DNA of 64,000 nucleotides from Neurospora intermedia (GCA_037102815.1 BTPP01000002.1:2294001-2358000), one strand, 5' to 3'. Positions 34,552 through 44,874 are shown, numbered from the stretch's first letter. Notes: generated by a model not told the origin, from the sequence alone. A program made the numbers and translations.

Positions 34552-34910
34552 CAGTAAAGTGCCCTGTTAATGCAACTAATGCCGGCAGCCAAAATTCTTA
34601 GCAAAAGGGGGGGTTTTGCAAAAGAGGGTGCTTACGCACAGACCAGATGTGAGCCTCATGGCCACTAGAAGCCTGCTAATGGACTAAAAAGTGGGTCATT
34701 TGAGCCAGCTGCCCCCCCCCCCCCGGCACAAGGGTATAAGTGCTCTCCCCCACCAAAATTAGACCCCTGTTAATACAAATCCCGGCCGTCAGCGTTGCAA
34801 ATAGCAGTTAGCAGTCTTCACCACCAGAGGGAATGCGGGCAGTCGAAATCTTTAGCAAAAGGGGGGGTTTTAGCAAAAGGGGGGGGTTGCATTAACAGGG
34901 GACTTTACTG
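34552..34910. mobile_element. Tc1/mariner-pogo-like MITE, 359 bp, intact ends (copy B)
   Basis: The terminal inverted repeats are 25 bp with one mismatch: the left starts CAGTAAAGTGCCCTGTTAAT (34552-34576) and the right ends in its complement (34886-34910). Both ends abut TA (34550-34551 and 34911-34912), the target-site duplication of the Tc1/mariner/pogo superfamily. The inside repeats the theme: a second CCCTGTTAATACAA block near 34770, and AGCAAAAGGGGGGG motifs near 34601, 34853 and 34871. A C tract of about 14 lies near 34711. There is no ORF of transposase type. A related, decayed copy lies 1.25 kb upstream. Confidence 0.85.
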
Positions 34911-34952
34911 TATCACGTTGCCAGACTTGATCGTCCAACAGTCCACCTGGGT

Positions 34953-34992
34953 TGCAGTCGTGTGCAGTCGTGTGCAGTCGTGTGCAGTCGTG
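34953..34992. repeat. 10-bp minisatellite, four copies
   Basis: The unit TGTGCAGTCG (in phase TGCAGTCGTG) is repeated four times without mismatch. It begins 42 bases beyond the right end of the intact MITE. It may reflect slippage, or gap repair after insertion or excision. Confidence 0.85.
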
Positions 34993-35654
34993 AAATAAGG
35001 ATGCGATCCCATAAACGCAACCTAGGGTAGAGCAAAGCTACCTATGTACCTAGGTACGTAGCTCACTGCTCACCTCAGGACGCCCATTTCGAAATTGGAT
35101 CACGCCGGCTAGCTCCAGGTACCAGGCAGGGCCCGAGTTCGGTCCTGGCGGATCTGAGACCGCAGTCCTCGGCGATCGAAGCCGCCTCAACGTCGTGTGC
35201 GAAACTGAAGCAAGCGGTTAGCTGCTTGGTTGACGTGGTCGGGATGAGAAACGCTTTGGATTTCAGGCATACAATGTAAAGTTATTTGCCAGGCGCCGGT
35301 GTGGGCCAGTCTGTAGTGTAGAAGTGGATGGACATCGATACAATTGATTTTCAATGTCGAGCTCTTCGGCATCTGGACGACAGCAAGGATAGAGATGGAC
35401 TGGGGAGGGGTCATCGGCTGGAGCGGAGGTGGGCTTTGGTGGGGACGCAGAGTCCGGATGTCGTACAGAAACCCACATGCAGCTAACTTCCGGTACTCAA
35501 GAGTACTTTGCATAGACCATCCCTGCTGTGAGGATCTGAGGTATCGATCACGTAGTGCTGATATGTGCCACCAGTGTCCGTCGAGCGCAGCGATCACTTG
35601 AGTGCGCTTTCCCGGGCATACTGGATTCGAGTGTCAGTGAGGTCACTTGATCCG
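34993..35654. other. Spacer between the minisatellite and the foldback element
   Basis: A CTACCTATGTACCTAGGTACGTAG palindrome-rich patch lies near 35040-35063. A 136-codon minus-strand frame at 35187-35597 has no recognised features and is not called. Confidence 0.35.
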
Positions 35655-36206
35655 TTTCGGGTAGGGTTGCGCAGTCCTCTTCGCCCTTCCAGCTAAATCG
35701 ACTGCCCCCCCAATCTTTTTTAACTGTCTCTAACCGCTTCTGGTAGGCAATCAATAAGGCAGTCCCGCTATCCCCCTACCTACCCGCTAATAAACATCGG
35801 ATTAAAATTGAACTTTTGTAGCGGGCAATTATACGCAGTACCTCTACCTTCTTAAAATCCCTCTATATAAGTAGGGATTTAATTATTCAGCTTGAAAGCA
35901 TTCACCCCACTCTATATTATTATTAATATAAATACCAAACCTCTCTTGTATATCGTACTTATATAGCTGGTGAGTAAATCTTGGGCATTACATATATATA
36001 GCTATATAAGTATATATCTGTGGCTAGGTTTCTTAACCATGCTCTACTCCAGGTATTTTAACGGGGATCGACATCGCTAAGAAACTTGGCAAGAGACTGC
36101 CTCCTTAACTGCCTACTAGAAGAGGTTAGAGACAGTCGAAAAAGATTGGGGGGGCAGTCGATTTAGTCGGAAGGCTCTTCGCGGGCAATTCAACCCTAAT
36201 TGCCCG
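35655..36206. mobile_element. Foldback/MITE-like element with about 100-bp inverted arms and an AT-rich core
   Basis: The left arm (about 35657-35766) and right arm (about 36096-36205) are reverse complements at most positions. Shared blocks include CTAAATCGACTGCCCCCCCA, AATCTTTTT, ACTGTCTCTAACC, CTTCT and GTAGGCA. The core (about 35767-36095) is markedly AT-rich with runs such as TATATATAGCTATATAAG. It holds a smaller hairpin (AAATCCCT...AGGGATTT, about 35867-35890). The right outer end has its own palindrome, CGGGCAATT...AATTGCCCG (about 36182-36206). No ORF is present. The exact ends and any target-site duplication are not clear. Repeat-induced point mutation may have biased the core. Confidence 0.78.
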
Positions 36207-36655
36207 AAGGCCCATTGTGTTTCGCCCGATTGCATCGAGGCTTTCCATGCTGGAGCCCCAAGTTCAAGCCTTGAGGTTCAGTTCCGTTGGAGGCTGGTGC
36301 AGAGCGAGGTGTCCAGTTGGGGACCCCTCGGCGTTGCGGTGCGCTGCAAAGTGCTGCCAAGTACCCGGGCTGCCAGTGCGACTCCAGTGCGACTTCCACT
36401 TCCCAGTGTGACATTGCAGTGAGTGCGGTTCTTGACCTGCCTGGGCTACCTCTAGGTCTTGGGGCCCGCGTGGGCTTTTCAATTGAGCTGGAACCTGAAG
36501 GGGTGTGGGAGCCTCGACCGGATTTCACACGTCGTCACCGCCATTCCGAACCCCCGCAGGTTCCATTCGAGTGGGCAGTCCTCTGCGAGTGTCGACGGGA
36601 GTCTGGGTTTCACTTCCTAGTCTCGGCGGGGAGTCTTGGTCTCGACTACACATTG

Positions 36656-36656
36656 C

Positions 36657-36712
<56 letters not shown>
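36656..36712 (+). repeat. (CAA)19 trinucleotide microsatellite
   Basis: Nineteen perfect CAA units. They lie about 1.2 kb upstream of the LST4 start codon. If transcribed, the tract would give an unstructured CAA-rich segment in the leader. Confidence 0.97.
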
Positions 36713-37894
36713 GAAACTGGCGAGGTACTTAAGCTCCCTGTCGTCGCAACGTGTCTGTAAGAAAACACAGGAAACAGCAGCTGTGTCTTTCCGCCGTCCC
36801 TGCTCCTTCAGGTGCCCCGCACGCGTGTCATTCATCTTGTTCGAATCAAGAGGAACCTGGTCGTACCGATTACCATACCCTAACATTTGCCCTGTTACTT
36901 TCACAACTCGGTAAGTTTCCAATGACTTCCACTTCCCGTCCGTTTCTCGGCCCCCGTCCCTGTCCCGAATAGCCTCATCCACAATCTGCAGTGTGTATAC
37001 AGTATCGTGTGTACCTAACTGCGTCCATAGCACACATACCACACTTCACTGCCGAGACTTAGTGGCCGCCGCTACATACGCTATACTGCGGTTGCGAGCA
37101 AAAGTTTTACCTCCCTGTCAGGTATCTCACACAGACCACCACAGCCAGCGCTTCGTGAGCACTGTGTGGTCAACGACCTGGCCCACGGGTTTAACTTACC
37201 CATATCACCATAGTATACCTGGCAGATCCTTGGCTCACTGGGCCCATTGTATCCCATCCACTCACTGCGTTTCCTCGGAGCGCCTCACCACTTTTTGCGA
37301 CCGAGGAGCCGCGACGTCCGGATCCAGTCCTAGACTAGCCCAGATCACCCACGATCTCGTCTCGCGCCCCCGTTCTTCCTCCGTTCCTCGTCGGTCGTGG
37401 GTGTCGGTCGTCAAGGCCACGCACCACCGTCTAGCTATCGACAAGTCCATCGTCAGCAAATCGTGGATGCCGATTGCTTTCCTTTTCCATCTTTTCACGC
37501 GCACAACGCAGTAGATCAATCGTCTGAGGCTTCTTAGCCCTGTTCATCAGTGGACAACCAGTCCGAGCCAGTCCGCACGAGGATTGTTGAAAAGCTTCAA
37601 GACATTCGTCCGTCTGGTATTTGATCTTTGCGCCGAATCCCACAGAATCAAGTCACCTGCTTATGAGGACGACTCATCCCTTCTACTTGTTTTGTTGACA
37701 TCCTTACTCTCATCACTCTTCCGTATGGCGACCGCACCGTTGAGAATGCAACCCCTTCGGCTGACCGCCCCTAGAGGATGCTGTTGAAGACGATCACTCC
37801 GTGACTTGTCTGCATCTTGACCATTCTCGCCTTGGACTGACTGTTTATACAAAGACGAACAAAACTGTCAGCTCCATCTTTTCTTCCCCAAAGA
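36713..37894 (+). promoter_or_regulatory. Upstream and presumed leader region of LST4
   Basis: Pyrimidine-rich DNA (TCCTTCAGG, CCCGTCCGTTTCTCGG, CTTTTCCATCTTTTCACGCG) leads to the LST4 ATG. Several upstream ATGs open frames of 60-170 codons without family features. These could act as upstream ORFs if the leader is long. The transcription start cannot be placed. Confidence 0.35.
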
Positions 37895-40800
37895 ATGCTC
37901 GGGAAACTCTTTAACCTCGGTGCTGTGTCGGGCGCCGGAGATACCGCTTCCGCCCAAACAGCTTCCTACAAATCTATCACCTCCCTAGATTCGGTTCAAG
38001 AAGACATACACACTCGAAATCTTCTCTTTCCCGATCCGCAGGACTTGTTCGAACAGCGTCTTAACGACGTTTTCCCCCTATCAAGCGTCTCTTCAGTCAC
38101 TGCGAGCCCCTCGACCAATGCCTACGACTACAATGGCAGCATTGAGCTCGATGTGCGCGACGTTCGCGTCATCGTTATGCAGGATGCTCTAGGCTCCCTC
38201 ACCTCTTCTCTTCTCTACGACAGCCAGTCGCCGCCTACCGTTCAAAGCAACCCGTTGAAGGGCGGTCCTTCATCCCTCTATTCTGCCCAAGATAGCCGCC
38301 GCAACCCGACCTCCCCGCGCAAGCCCAGTATCAGCCATACACAACGTCCTATGGTCATCCAGTCCAGCAGCCCCAAGACACGACAAGGTGCTTTTGAAAA
38401 TAAAAGTTCCCTTGGCCGAACTCCGGGCCATGGTCACTTCGAATCCGACTCCCAACGCCACATGCGCGAGTATCGCGAGGAACTTGCCACTTTCTCCAGC
38501 TGCATCTTCGGCAATTCTGAACTCATGGCATACAAAGGAACATCGACAAAGGTTCACGTGGTACCGACAGAAGCCAAACAGACCGACTCCGGTTCAGCGT
38601 TTGCTGACAGGCAGAGCTCCATGGGGAGGGCAAGTATGAGGTCGAGTCGGCTCTCACAATCATTTTCCTCGGAGACCATGCCGTCTTATGCAGGAGTTCA
38701 GAGCTCTACTTCGGCAAATCGTGTGCCAGATCGTAAGCGAGTCCTCGTCACGAGACTGTTTCCCGTGAGTCTACCTGTTGAGGAAGATATGATCAGTCCT
38801 CGTTCCTCCTTTACCGAACAAAGCACGGGTTACCCGTTCCCACAGGCCGCCGAGGACGTCAGAAATAAAAAGAAAAAGGTGCAGCCCAAACAGAAGAGAA
38901 CTCCCATGTATGCGGTTGCATTGGTAATCAACCTTCCTCAGTCGTCCCCTCATTACACGCCCACCACAACGTCGAGGCAAGGTTTTCGGGAATCCAGTTC
39001 TTACCAAGAACAGGATTCGTTTCCTTCTTCCCTTAATTCAATACGACCCTCAGGTTGGACTATGGTTGGCCAGGGAGGGTATGGATTTGAGTCTTTTGAG
39101 ACGACTTTCGGCAGTGACACTGAAGACCAAATCGATGTTATCACGCAACATTGGGACATAATTATGAGGACGCTGAATCAGCTGCAATCTGTCGTTGCCA
39201 AGGTCATATTATCGATGCTTCTACAGGCGGATTTTGCTTCCCCTGATCCTCTTCCGGCTTACATCCCCTCTCAGATCGCACAAAGCCAATCAAAAGCTGG
39301 ACGGCGCAGCGGCGATCCACCTCCACCCAAACCACCCAAGACAAATGCAAAACACGTTACACTACCTCCAAACTGTCTTCTCGAGAATCGACATATCAGC
39401 CGGGAAACAGACTACGCCAAGGCCAGGATAATCGATGGTATTCGAGCGGCGCGAGTTGTCACTGGACAGAACCGATGGCCCATTTGGCGGGAGGAAGCTC
39501 GTTGGGTGGCCAGATGGGCTGGCGGCAAAGAGCAAGGCTTCTTTTTCAACTTACTTACGGGCTTTCTTGCGACACACACCGACTGGCTGCAAGCATTAAG
39601 TCCCCCATCCTATCGGCGCCGCTACTGTATACAGCAGAAAGGGCGCATGGACGTAGATGCCTCGGTTCCCAATCGGACTGTTATTGTGGCCCAAGATAAA
39701 AGCGTTGCGCGAAGATTACTCTTCTTATTGGCTGCATTTTTGCCGGCATCCCAACAGGTCCCCGGTGTCCGTCCACACCGGCCAAGTACCGCTGCTTCAT
39801 TCGGGACTTTTTCGCAGTCTCCCCCGTCGCTTGTTGTGCCTATCCTTAAGGAGGAGTCGCTACGAAGGAGGATCAACCGCCGCACGGGTCCCGGGCGAGC
39901 ATGTCACTCGCGAAATTTCAGCTTGCAGTCGCAAGGCGCACGTGCTGCCGCAGTTCCGACTAACTTGGCGCATTTGAGTATGGAATCGAGGCACGAGAGG
40001 CGAGCTTCCGACGCTAGTTCGATACGGACGACCCATCTTCCCATCCGAGGCAACGATCTGACCATGCAGAAAAGTAGTGCTGCTACAACTGGAGCTATTA
40101 CCCCTGAAATGAGCATCGCTCATTTTGCCATGGTCCATCGCGCCGACTCTTTTGCTAGTACTCGACCGGGCAGCAGTAACAGCCTTGCTGCCGACGACCT
40201 CAAGCGTATCTCACGGTCTGGGAGTGGAGGTTCGCAGAGCTTTATGACTAGCGAGCAACGACAGACTTCGAGGTGGGGGAGTGTGATCAGCGGCTTATGG
40301 AGCACGCGAAGAAGAGACTCCATCGTCTCAGTAAAGCCTCGCAGTGGCAGCATTGGGCAAAGTGAAGCTACAACATCTCCGATGAGGAAGGACACGGATA
40401 GAGCCCCCATGTCACCCCAAACACCTGGAAGGAGGGGCTCTATGCGGCAGCCTGGGGACGTCCCAGCACGTACCGCCCTGGATCAAAGGGGAAATCCAAA
40501 ATCACCGGTTGCAGTGCCTGGAGAGAACCGAAGCTTCTCAGGCCAAACCACTCCCGGACAGAAGCCACAAAGGATTCCCGATCCTTCAGGTGCCTTTGAG
40601 TCTCCGGTCAAGACGTCCATTAACGATGACGGAGTCATTGACGTCGATATCCCTTTCCCTGACTATCTTGCCTCTTTCGAAACTGCAGTGAGTTCACCAT
40701 CGAGCAGTGGATACTTATCCAACGCTGGGTTTGGTACAGCATTCGATACATTTGAGCAGTCGTCGCGCGTATCGGTGGATGCGGATGGGCCATTGAATGC

Positions 40801-41587
40801 TGCTGGTTGGCTGCAAAGTTATCATCCAGATTTCGTACTCCAGGCGGTGCCGGCGCAAGAAGGCCTCAAGGAGCAGATTAAGGCCTCGATGGAAGCCGAG
40901 CCGCCTACTACGTGGGTCCCCAATTCGTCTGAAAGTGCCACGGAGAAGTGGGTGGATGTCAGCACAGCCATCATCGCCGATAGTACTACATTTACGATTA
41001 CGCGAATACGATATCGTCGTCTCGTCAGGGCTAGTTTTGGTAGTGGCCCGAACACGCCTTCCACTATGACGCCGGTAGCTGCCTCCCCCGCACCCACACT
41101 TCCGTCGCCTTCACCTTTCGATCCATACATCAAGGATGAGTTTATCGAAGAAACATTACTCAGCTCAGATGATGCCTTGGTAGAAGCTGTGGAGAAGGTC
41201 ATTGCCACCGCCGGCGACATCAGCAAAGGAAGCTCCAACTGTTCTTCGCGCTCAACCAGCAAGCTGCGAGAGAGGAGTGACAGCACGTCGTCCCAGCAGC
41301 ACCCAGAGGACACCTACCATCGCCCTAGGGAGCTTGTTGTTCCCCAGGAGGTTCCTAGATCACAATGCAAGACAGTGATCTTGTCAGCTCTAGAAGAAAT
41401 CATTCGTGAAGTCATAGAAGACTTGGACCCAAGCTTGGGACAAAGGACGGCTGGCGACAAGGAAGCTAGCTCGGGAATAGGTCGAAGGCGGGAGAAGGAG
41501 AACCTGGAGGCCCAAAGAATCCCAGGAAGCATACTGCGAGAGGCAGTGAGGAAATGGCGTGAGAGTGTTGATATGGGGAGCGAGTGA
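37895..41587 (+). CDS. lst4: Lst4-like folliculin-interacting protein (FNIP family), 1230 aa
   Basis: This is an intronless ORF. Lst4 with Lst7 (folliculin) forms the GAP for Gtr2 at the vacuolar membrane and promotes TORC1 activation on amino-acid refeeding. The N-terminal longin-type FNIP region is seen at about residues 60-105 (NGSIELDVRDVRVIVMQD). Further FNIP blocks are YREELATFSSCIFGNSELMAY (about 192-212), RVLVTRLFPVSLP (about 278-290) and RTPMYAVALVINLP (about 335-348). DENN-like segments are DVITQHWDIIMRTLNQLQSV (about 412-431), RWPIWREEARWVARWAGGKE (about 526-545) and TVIVAQDKSVARRLLFLLAA (about 594-613). The remaining half is Ser/Thr/Pro-rich and probably disordered and phosphorylated. 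The C-terminus returns to a helical FNIP segment (LREAVRKWRESVDMG). Identity as Lst4 is inferred from these blocks. Confidence 0.88.
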   Translation: MLGKLFNLGAVSGAGDTASAQTASYKSITSLDSVQEDIHTRNLLFPDPQDLFEQRLNDVFPLSSVSSVTASPSTNAYDYNGSIELDVRDVRVIVMQDALGSLTSSLLYDSQSPPTVQSNPLKGGPSSLYSAQDSRRNPTSPRKPSISHTQRPMVIQSSSPKTRQGAFENKSSLGRTPGHGHFESDSQRHMREYREELATFSSCIFGNSELMAYKGTSTKVHVVPTEAKQTDSGSAFADRQSSMGRASMRSSRLSQSFSSETMPSYAGVQSSTSANRVPDRKRVLVTRLFPVSLPVEEDMISPRSSFTEQSTGYPFPQAAEDVRNKKKKVQPKQKRTPMYAVALVINLPQSSPHYTPTTTSRQGFRESSSYQEQDSFPSSLNSIRPSGWTMVGQGGYGFESFETTFGSDTEDQIDVITQHWDIIMRTLNQLQSVVAKVILSMLLQADFASPDPLPAYIPSQIAQSQSKAGRRSGDPPPPKPPKTNAKHVTLPPNCLLENRHISRETDYAKARIIDGIRAARVVTGQNRWPIWREEARWVARWAGGKEQGFFFNLLTGFLATHTDWLQALSPPSYRRRYCIQQKGRMDVDASVPNRTVIVAQDKSVARRLLFLLAAFLPASQQVPGVRPHRPSTAASFGTFSQSPPSLVVPILKEESLRRRINRRTGPGRACHSRNFSLQSQGARAAAVPTNLAHLSMESRHERRASDASSIRTTHLPIRGNDLTMQKSSAATTGAITPEMSIAHFAMVHRADSFASTRPGSSNSLAADDLKRISRSGSGGSQSFMTSEQRQTSRWGSVISGLWSTRRRDSIVSVKPRSGSIGQSEATTSPMRKDTDRAPMSPQTPGRRGSMRQPGDVPARTALDQRGNPKSPVAVPGENRSFSGQTTPGQKPQRIPDPSGAFESPVKTSINDDGVIDVDIPFPDYLASFETAVSSPSSSGYLSNAGFGTAFDTFEQSSRVSVDADGPLNAAGWLQSYHPDFVLQAVPAQEGLKEQIKASMEAEPPTTWVPNSSESATEKWVDVSTAIIADSTTFTITRIRYRRLVRASFGSGPNTPSTMTPVAASPAPTLPSPSPFDPYIKDEFIEETLLSSDDALVEAVEKVIATAGDISKGSSNCSSRSTSKLRERSDSTSSQQHPEDTYHRPRELVVPQEVPRSQCKTVILSALEEIIREVIEDLDPSLGQRTAGDKEASSGIGRRREKENLEAQRIPGSILREAVRKWRESVDMGSE

Positions 41588-44500
41588 CTTGTGAAATTCT
41601 GTTGATACCCTTTTGTTTTTCATTTCTTTGTCATCTTTTGTTGCTGGTTTCCCCGTCATGCTGGCACCCGCATATTTAACACGACTTCATTAAGCCACAG
41701 CAGCATCTATTGTTACCAATTTTATCACACCGCAATGGGTCCATTTGACACCCCTACCAAATAGCGGCCACTATTGATTGCCATACCCGCCTACACACAA
41801 GTCTGTGCAAGTGGCACCTCCGAGCGCCGATCAATGTATTACTAGTGACGTTCACACTTCATTCAATGTCCAAACTAGAACTGTCATGGAAAGGGAGTTT
41901 GGGCAAGAAGGAAGCATGGAAGGAAGCGTCGGAGGAAATGGGATAACGGCGTTGAATGTTCAAGAAATTTTGTTACATGTAGCCTGGGCAAGGGTTTGAT
42001 TTGATGATACACCACGATGAATATATCTTCCTGTTCGTTTGTTTCAACTGTTTGCCTTTGATACCGACAGTTGATTCCATCTCTTGCACTGCTTGAAGGC
42101 AGCTAGTTAGCTAGTCTAATTCATATGTACTACATCATAACGTGCACTACTGCGGCATCACAACGAAAAACACTATGTGCACTCACCCAAACCGTACAGT
42201 ACATACACAACCTACATGCGCCCTCTACTCCTGAGACACTCGCCGACAACTTGCTACCGACGCAAGATGGTTTGTTCAACCAAGGCATTTGGAGTTCAAT
42301 GATCTGAGAAGGTTAAAGACAAAAACGCTTTCACCGCAGTGGTAGATGCGTGATGTTAAAAAGTCGCTTCTAGCTAGAGGTAGGTAGAGGTACCTACTTG
42401 GGTACCTCTAACTGTATTCGCAGCACCATTTCTTCCAACCCGATCGTCACTTAAACTTGCGGTGTCAGTGCGCATTGAACTGAACTGACCTGGACTTCTC
42501 AACTCCAAGTTAAGCGCAAGAACCTTTGGAGATCAACGAGCACTGTACGTCAAAATTACCAGAGAGCAGCTTCGGTCATGAGAGTAGGTAAGCGCTCATA
42601 AATACTTTTTCTCCTCCAGCTGATAGTATCTTCCTTGGTAGAGGTACCTAGGGACAAACGATAAGCCTCTCCGTCTCCCCCAACTACCTAGAGGTACCTA
42701 CTATTGAAAAGGATGTTGCCAGAAGCAACCGTCGCCCAATCACTCGCTGGATAAACCAAGTCCAAGTTAAGAACCTGAATAGGTAGGTATTCATGACACG
42801 ACTGTCTGTCTACCTGCCTGCCTGACAATAAGGATGAGGCTGAACTGAACCCAACCGAGTAAGTAGTAGCTTGATAACGCCAAGTGTGCCTTGATAAGTA
42901 TCTGAATATCGACGATGACCCAACTGAACTTAATGCCTGGACAGAGAGACGAAAGAAACTGATAAGGGCGGAGCAGCAGGGGAAGAAAAAGGTGGCCCGA
43001 ACCCATTACTCCCTGTTGTCTTCAGTTCGTTTCCGGCCCGTCAATCAGTAGAGCTACTTTGAATGTCCAGTGACCTCGAAAGGCTCATTAGCCTGTAGTG
43101 TGTGATCGGTTTAGGAAGTTCTGTTTTGTTCACTTGTGGCAGATGCTATCAAGTTTACGGCACTGCCGCCAACTAACTTGAATGAACTTAGAGGTAAGTT
43201 ACCTACCTATACAAGTTCATCCATCGATCGATCCTGACAGTTGGTGGGCCGGGTCACTTGCTGGCTACTACCTCTACCGTTGGGTGCTCCTTCACAACCG
43301 ACCTCAAGTCATGCAGTGAGTGAGCGTAGGTGTTCAGTCTGAGTGAGTTGAGTACCCGCCTCTAGTAGTGCAGTAGTGCAGTGTTCTTTCCTTCGAGGTT
43401 CATCGCTTCTCTCGCTCTTCACGGCCCACTTGCTTCGGTTCTACGCGTACTAGACTGTGACCGCCGGCTCCTTCCTGTCCGAGTCCCTTCAAGTTCTCAC
43501 TCTCCGAGTGAGTGCATCGAGAATTCCTCTTCCTCTCCCTCTCTCCTCCCCACCGCTCACTGCACCTGCACACTCACCAATCACGCACACTACATGCCTA
43601 TCTCTACCAGTCCAGTAGAGTACCGCAGCCTATATGGGGAGCAGACCTTACCTACCTCTCTAGAGGTACCTTTGGTTTTTTTTTTCTCGGAAACCGTTGT
43701 AAACCATAAATGGACGAGCAACCGTTCTTGCCCTACAACGGCTGTACCTTCCTAACCACTTACTTAGCAATCGATCGCCCAACAACCGTACCTACCTCTA
43801 CTCAACTTGAAGTTCTCACAAGGTATGTACCCGGGCCATGCAGACTGTGGCTGCTGCAGGCAATGCAGTGTTCGTTGTTCCCAAAGTTCTTTCCTTCAAA
43901 CCCTCCTCGCTCTTCTCTTCTCGGCCGCTCTTGCTAGAACACCGCCGGCTCTAGGCTACTCACTTCAAGTTGTACCCTCTTCCCCAACGGTCGAGGTAAG
44001 TAGAGGTACCGAAGTAGGTATCTGTTAGTGACCCTCTTTCTTACCTAAGTATGGTAAAATCATACGCTCTACTACCCCTTCTAACAGACTTTCTGGATCT
44101 GTACCTACTTCTAGTCCCCGGGCGACTTTTCTTTTGAGTCCACCACTGCCATCGTCCGGTACAGCGAGTATCAAGCTGCAGTGGCAGACCAAACCTAACT
44201 CACAAGCACTCACTCCGTTCAAATCAACTTTTCCCACTTTGATCCCGGCCACTGCAGCTCTTCAGCTTCCGTCCATTACTCTCGCCATCGGTCTCCGTGA
44301 CTCCTTCAATTTTCCGGCTTTCCTCGTCACAGTAAGCTGAGGTACTGAAGTGCCACCAACCGTACACACCCATTACAGTACCGTGACCTCAAAAAGTCAT
44401 GATACTGTAAATGCTGTGTACATCGCTACCGAATCAACTTCCAGTGCCGCATGCCGTGAATTATGAAACGCTCAGTCACTTTAATTCAGTTCCGGACCGG

Positions 44501-44874
44501 TCGTACTCATCGCCACTTTGTTTTTCCAAATGAGTATCCTGTTATCATACCTACACGTGGACATGACTGTTCAGAACATAAAAGCCAGATCACTTCGAAC
44601 CCTCCGCCACGAACGTTATGCTCCCTAAATTCAAAATAGTTGGATGGCCAATCAATTCTCATCACCTTTTTGCCTCGCAAACCGACTGCTCATTTCGTCT
44701 CGTTAAATATCCAATGTCCGAAAAATGTCATCTCATAACGTCGTAAAGTAAAAGACATGATAACTACCACGGCATCCTACTCCCAATCTCTGTCGCGGAC
44801 ATCGCGACCCCGTCCTGTATAAGGAGCCCTGACGTGCCTAATCCGCTCTCCGGCATCCCTGCAACTATTCAGCA
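41588..44874. other. Convergent 3.3-kb gap rich in GGTACCTA-type words
   Basis: LST4 (+) and the RBR-like gene (-) end towards each other here, yet the gap is unusually long. It holds repeated AGAGGTACCTA / TAGGTACCTC palindromic words (about 42379-42413, 42638-42652, 42690-42704, 43188-43209, 43660-43674 and 43992-44018). A possible diverged duplication (TTCTTTCCTTCGAGG at 43384 and TTCTTTCCTTCAAAC at 43887, with CACCGCCGGCTC-like DNA after each) is weak. Small frames (for example MDEQPFLPYNG from 43710) match no known family. Confidence 0.4.

Noticed and set aside
34953-34992. Tandem 10-bp repeat as a CRISPR-like array
   Set aside because: Units are contiguous with no spacers, and the genome is fungal.
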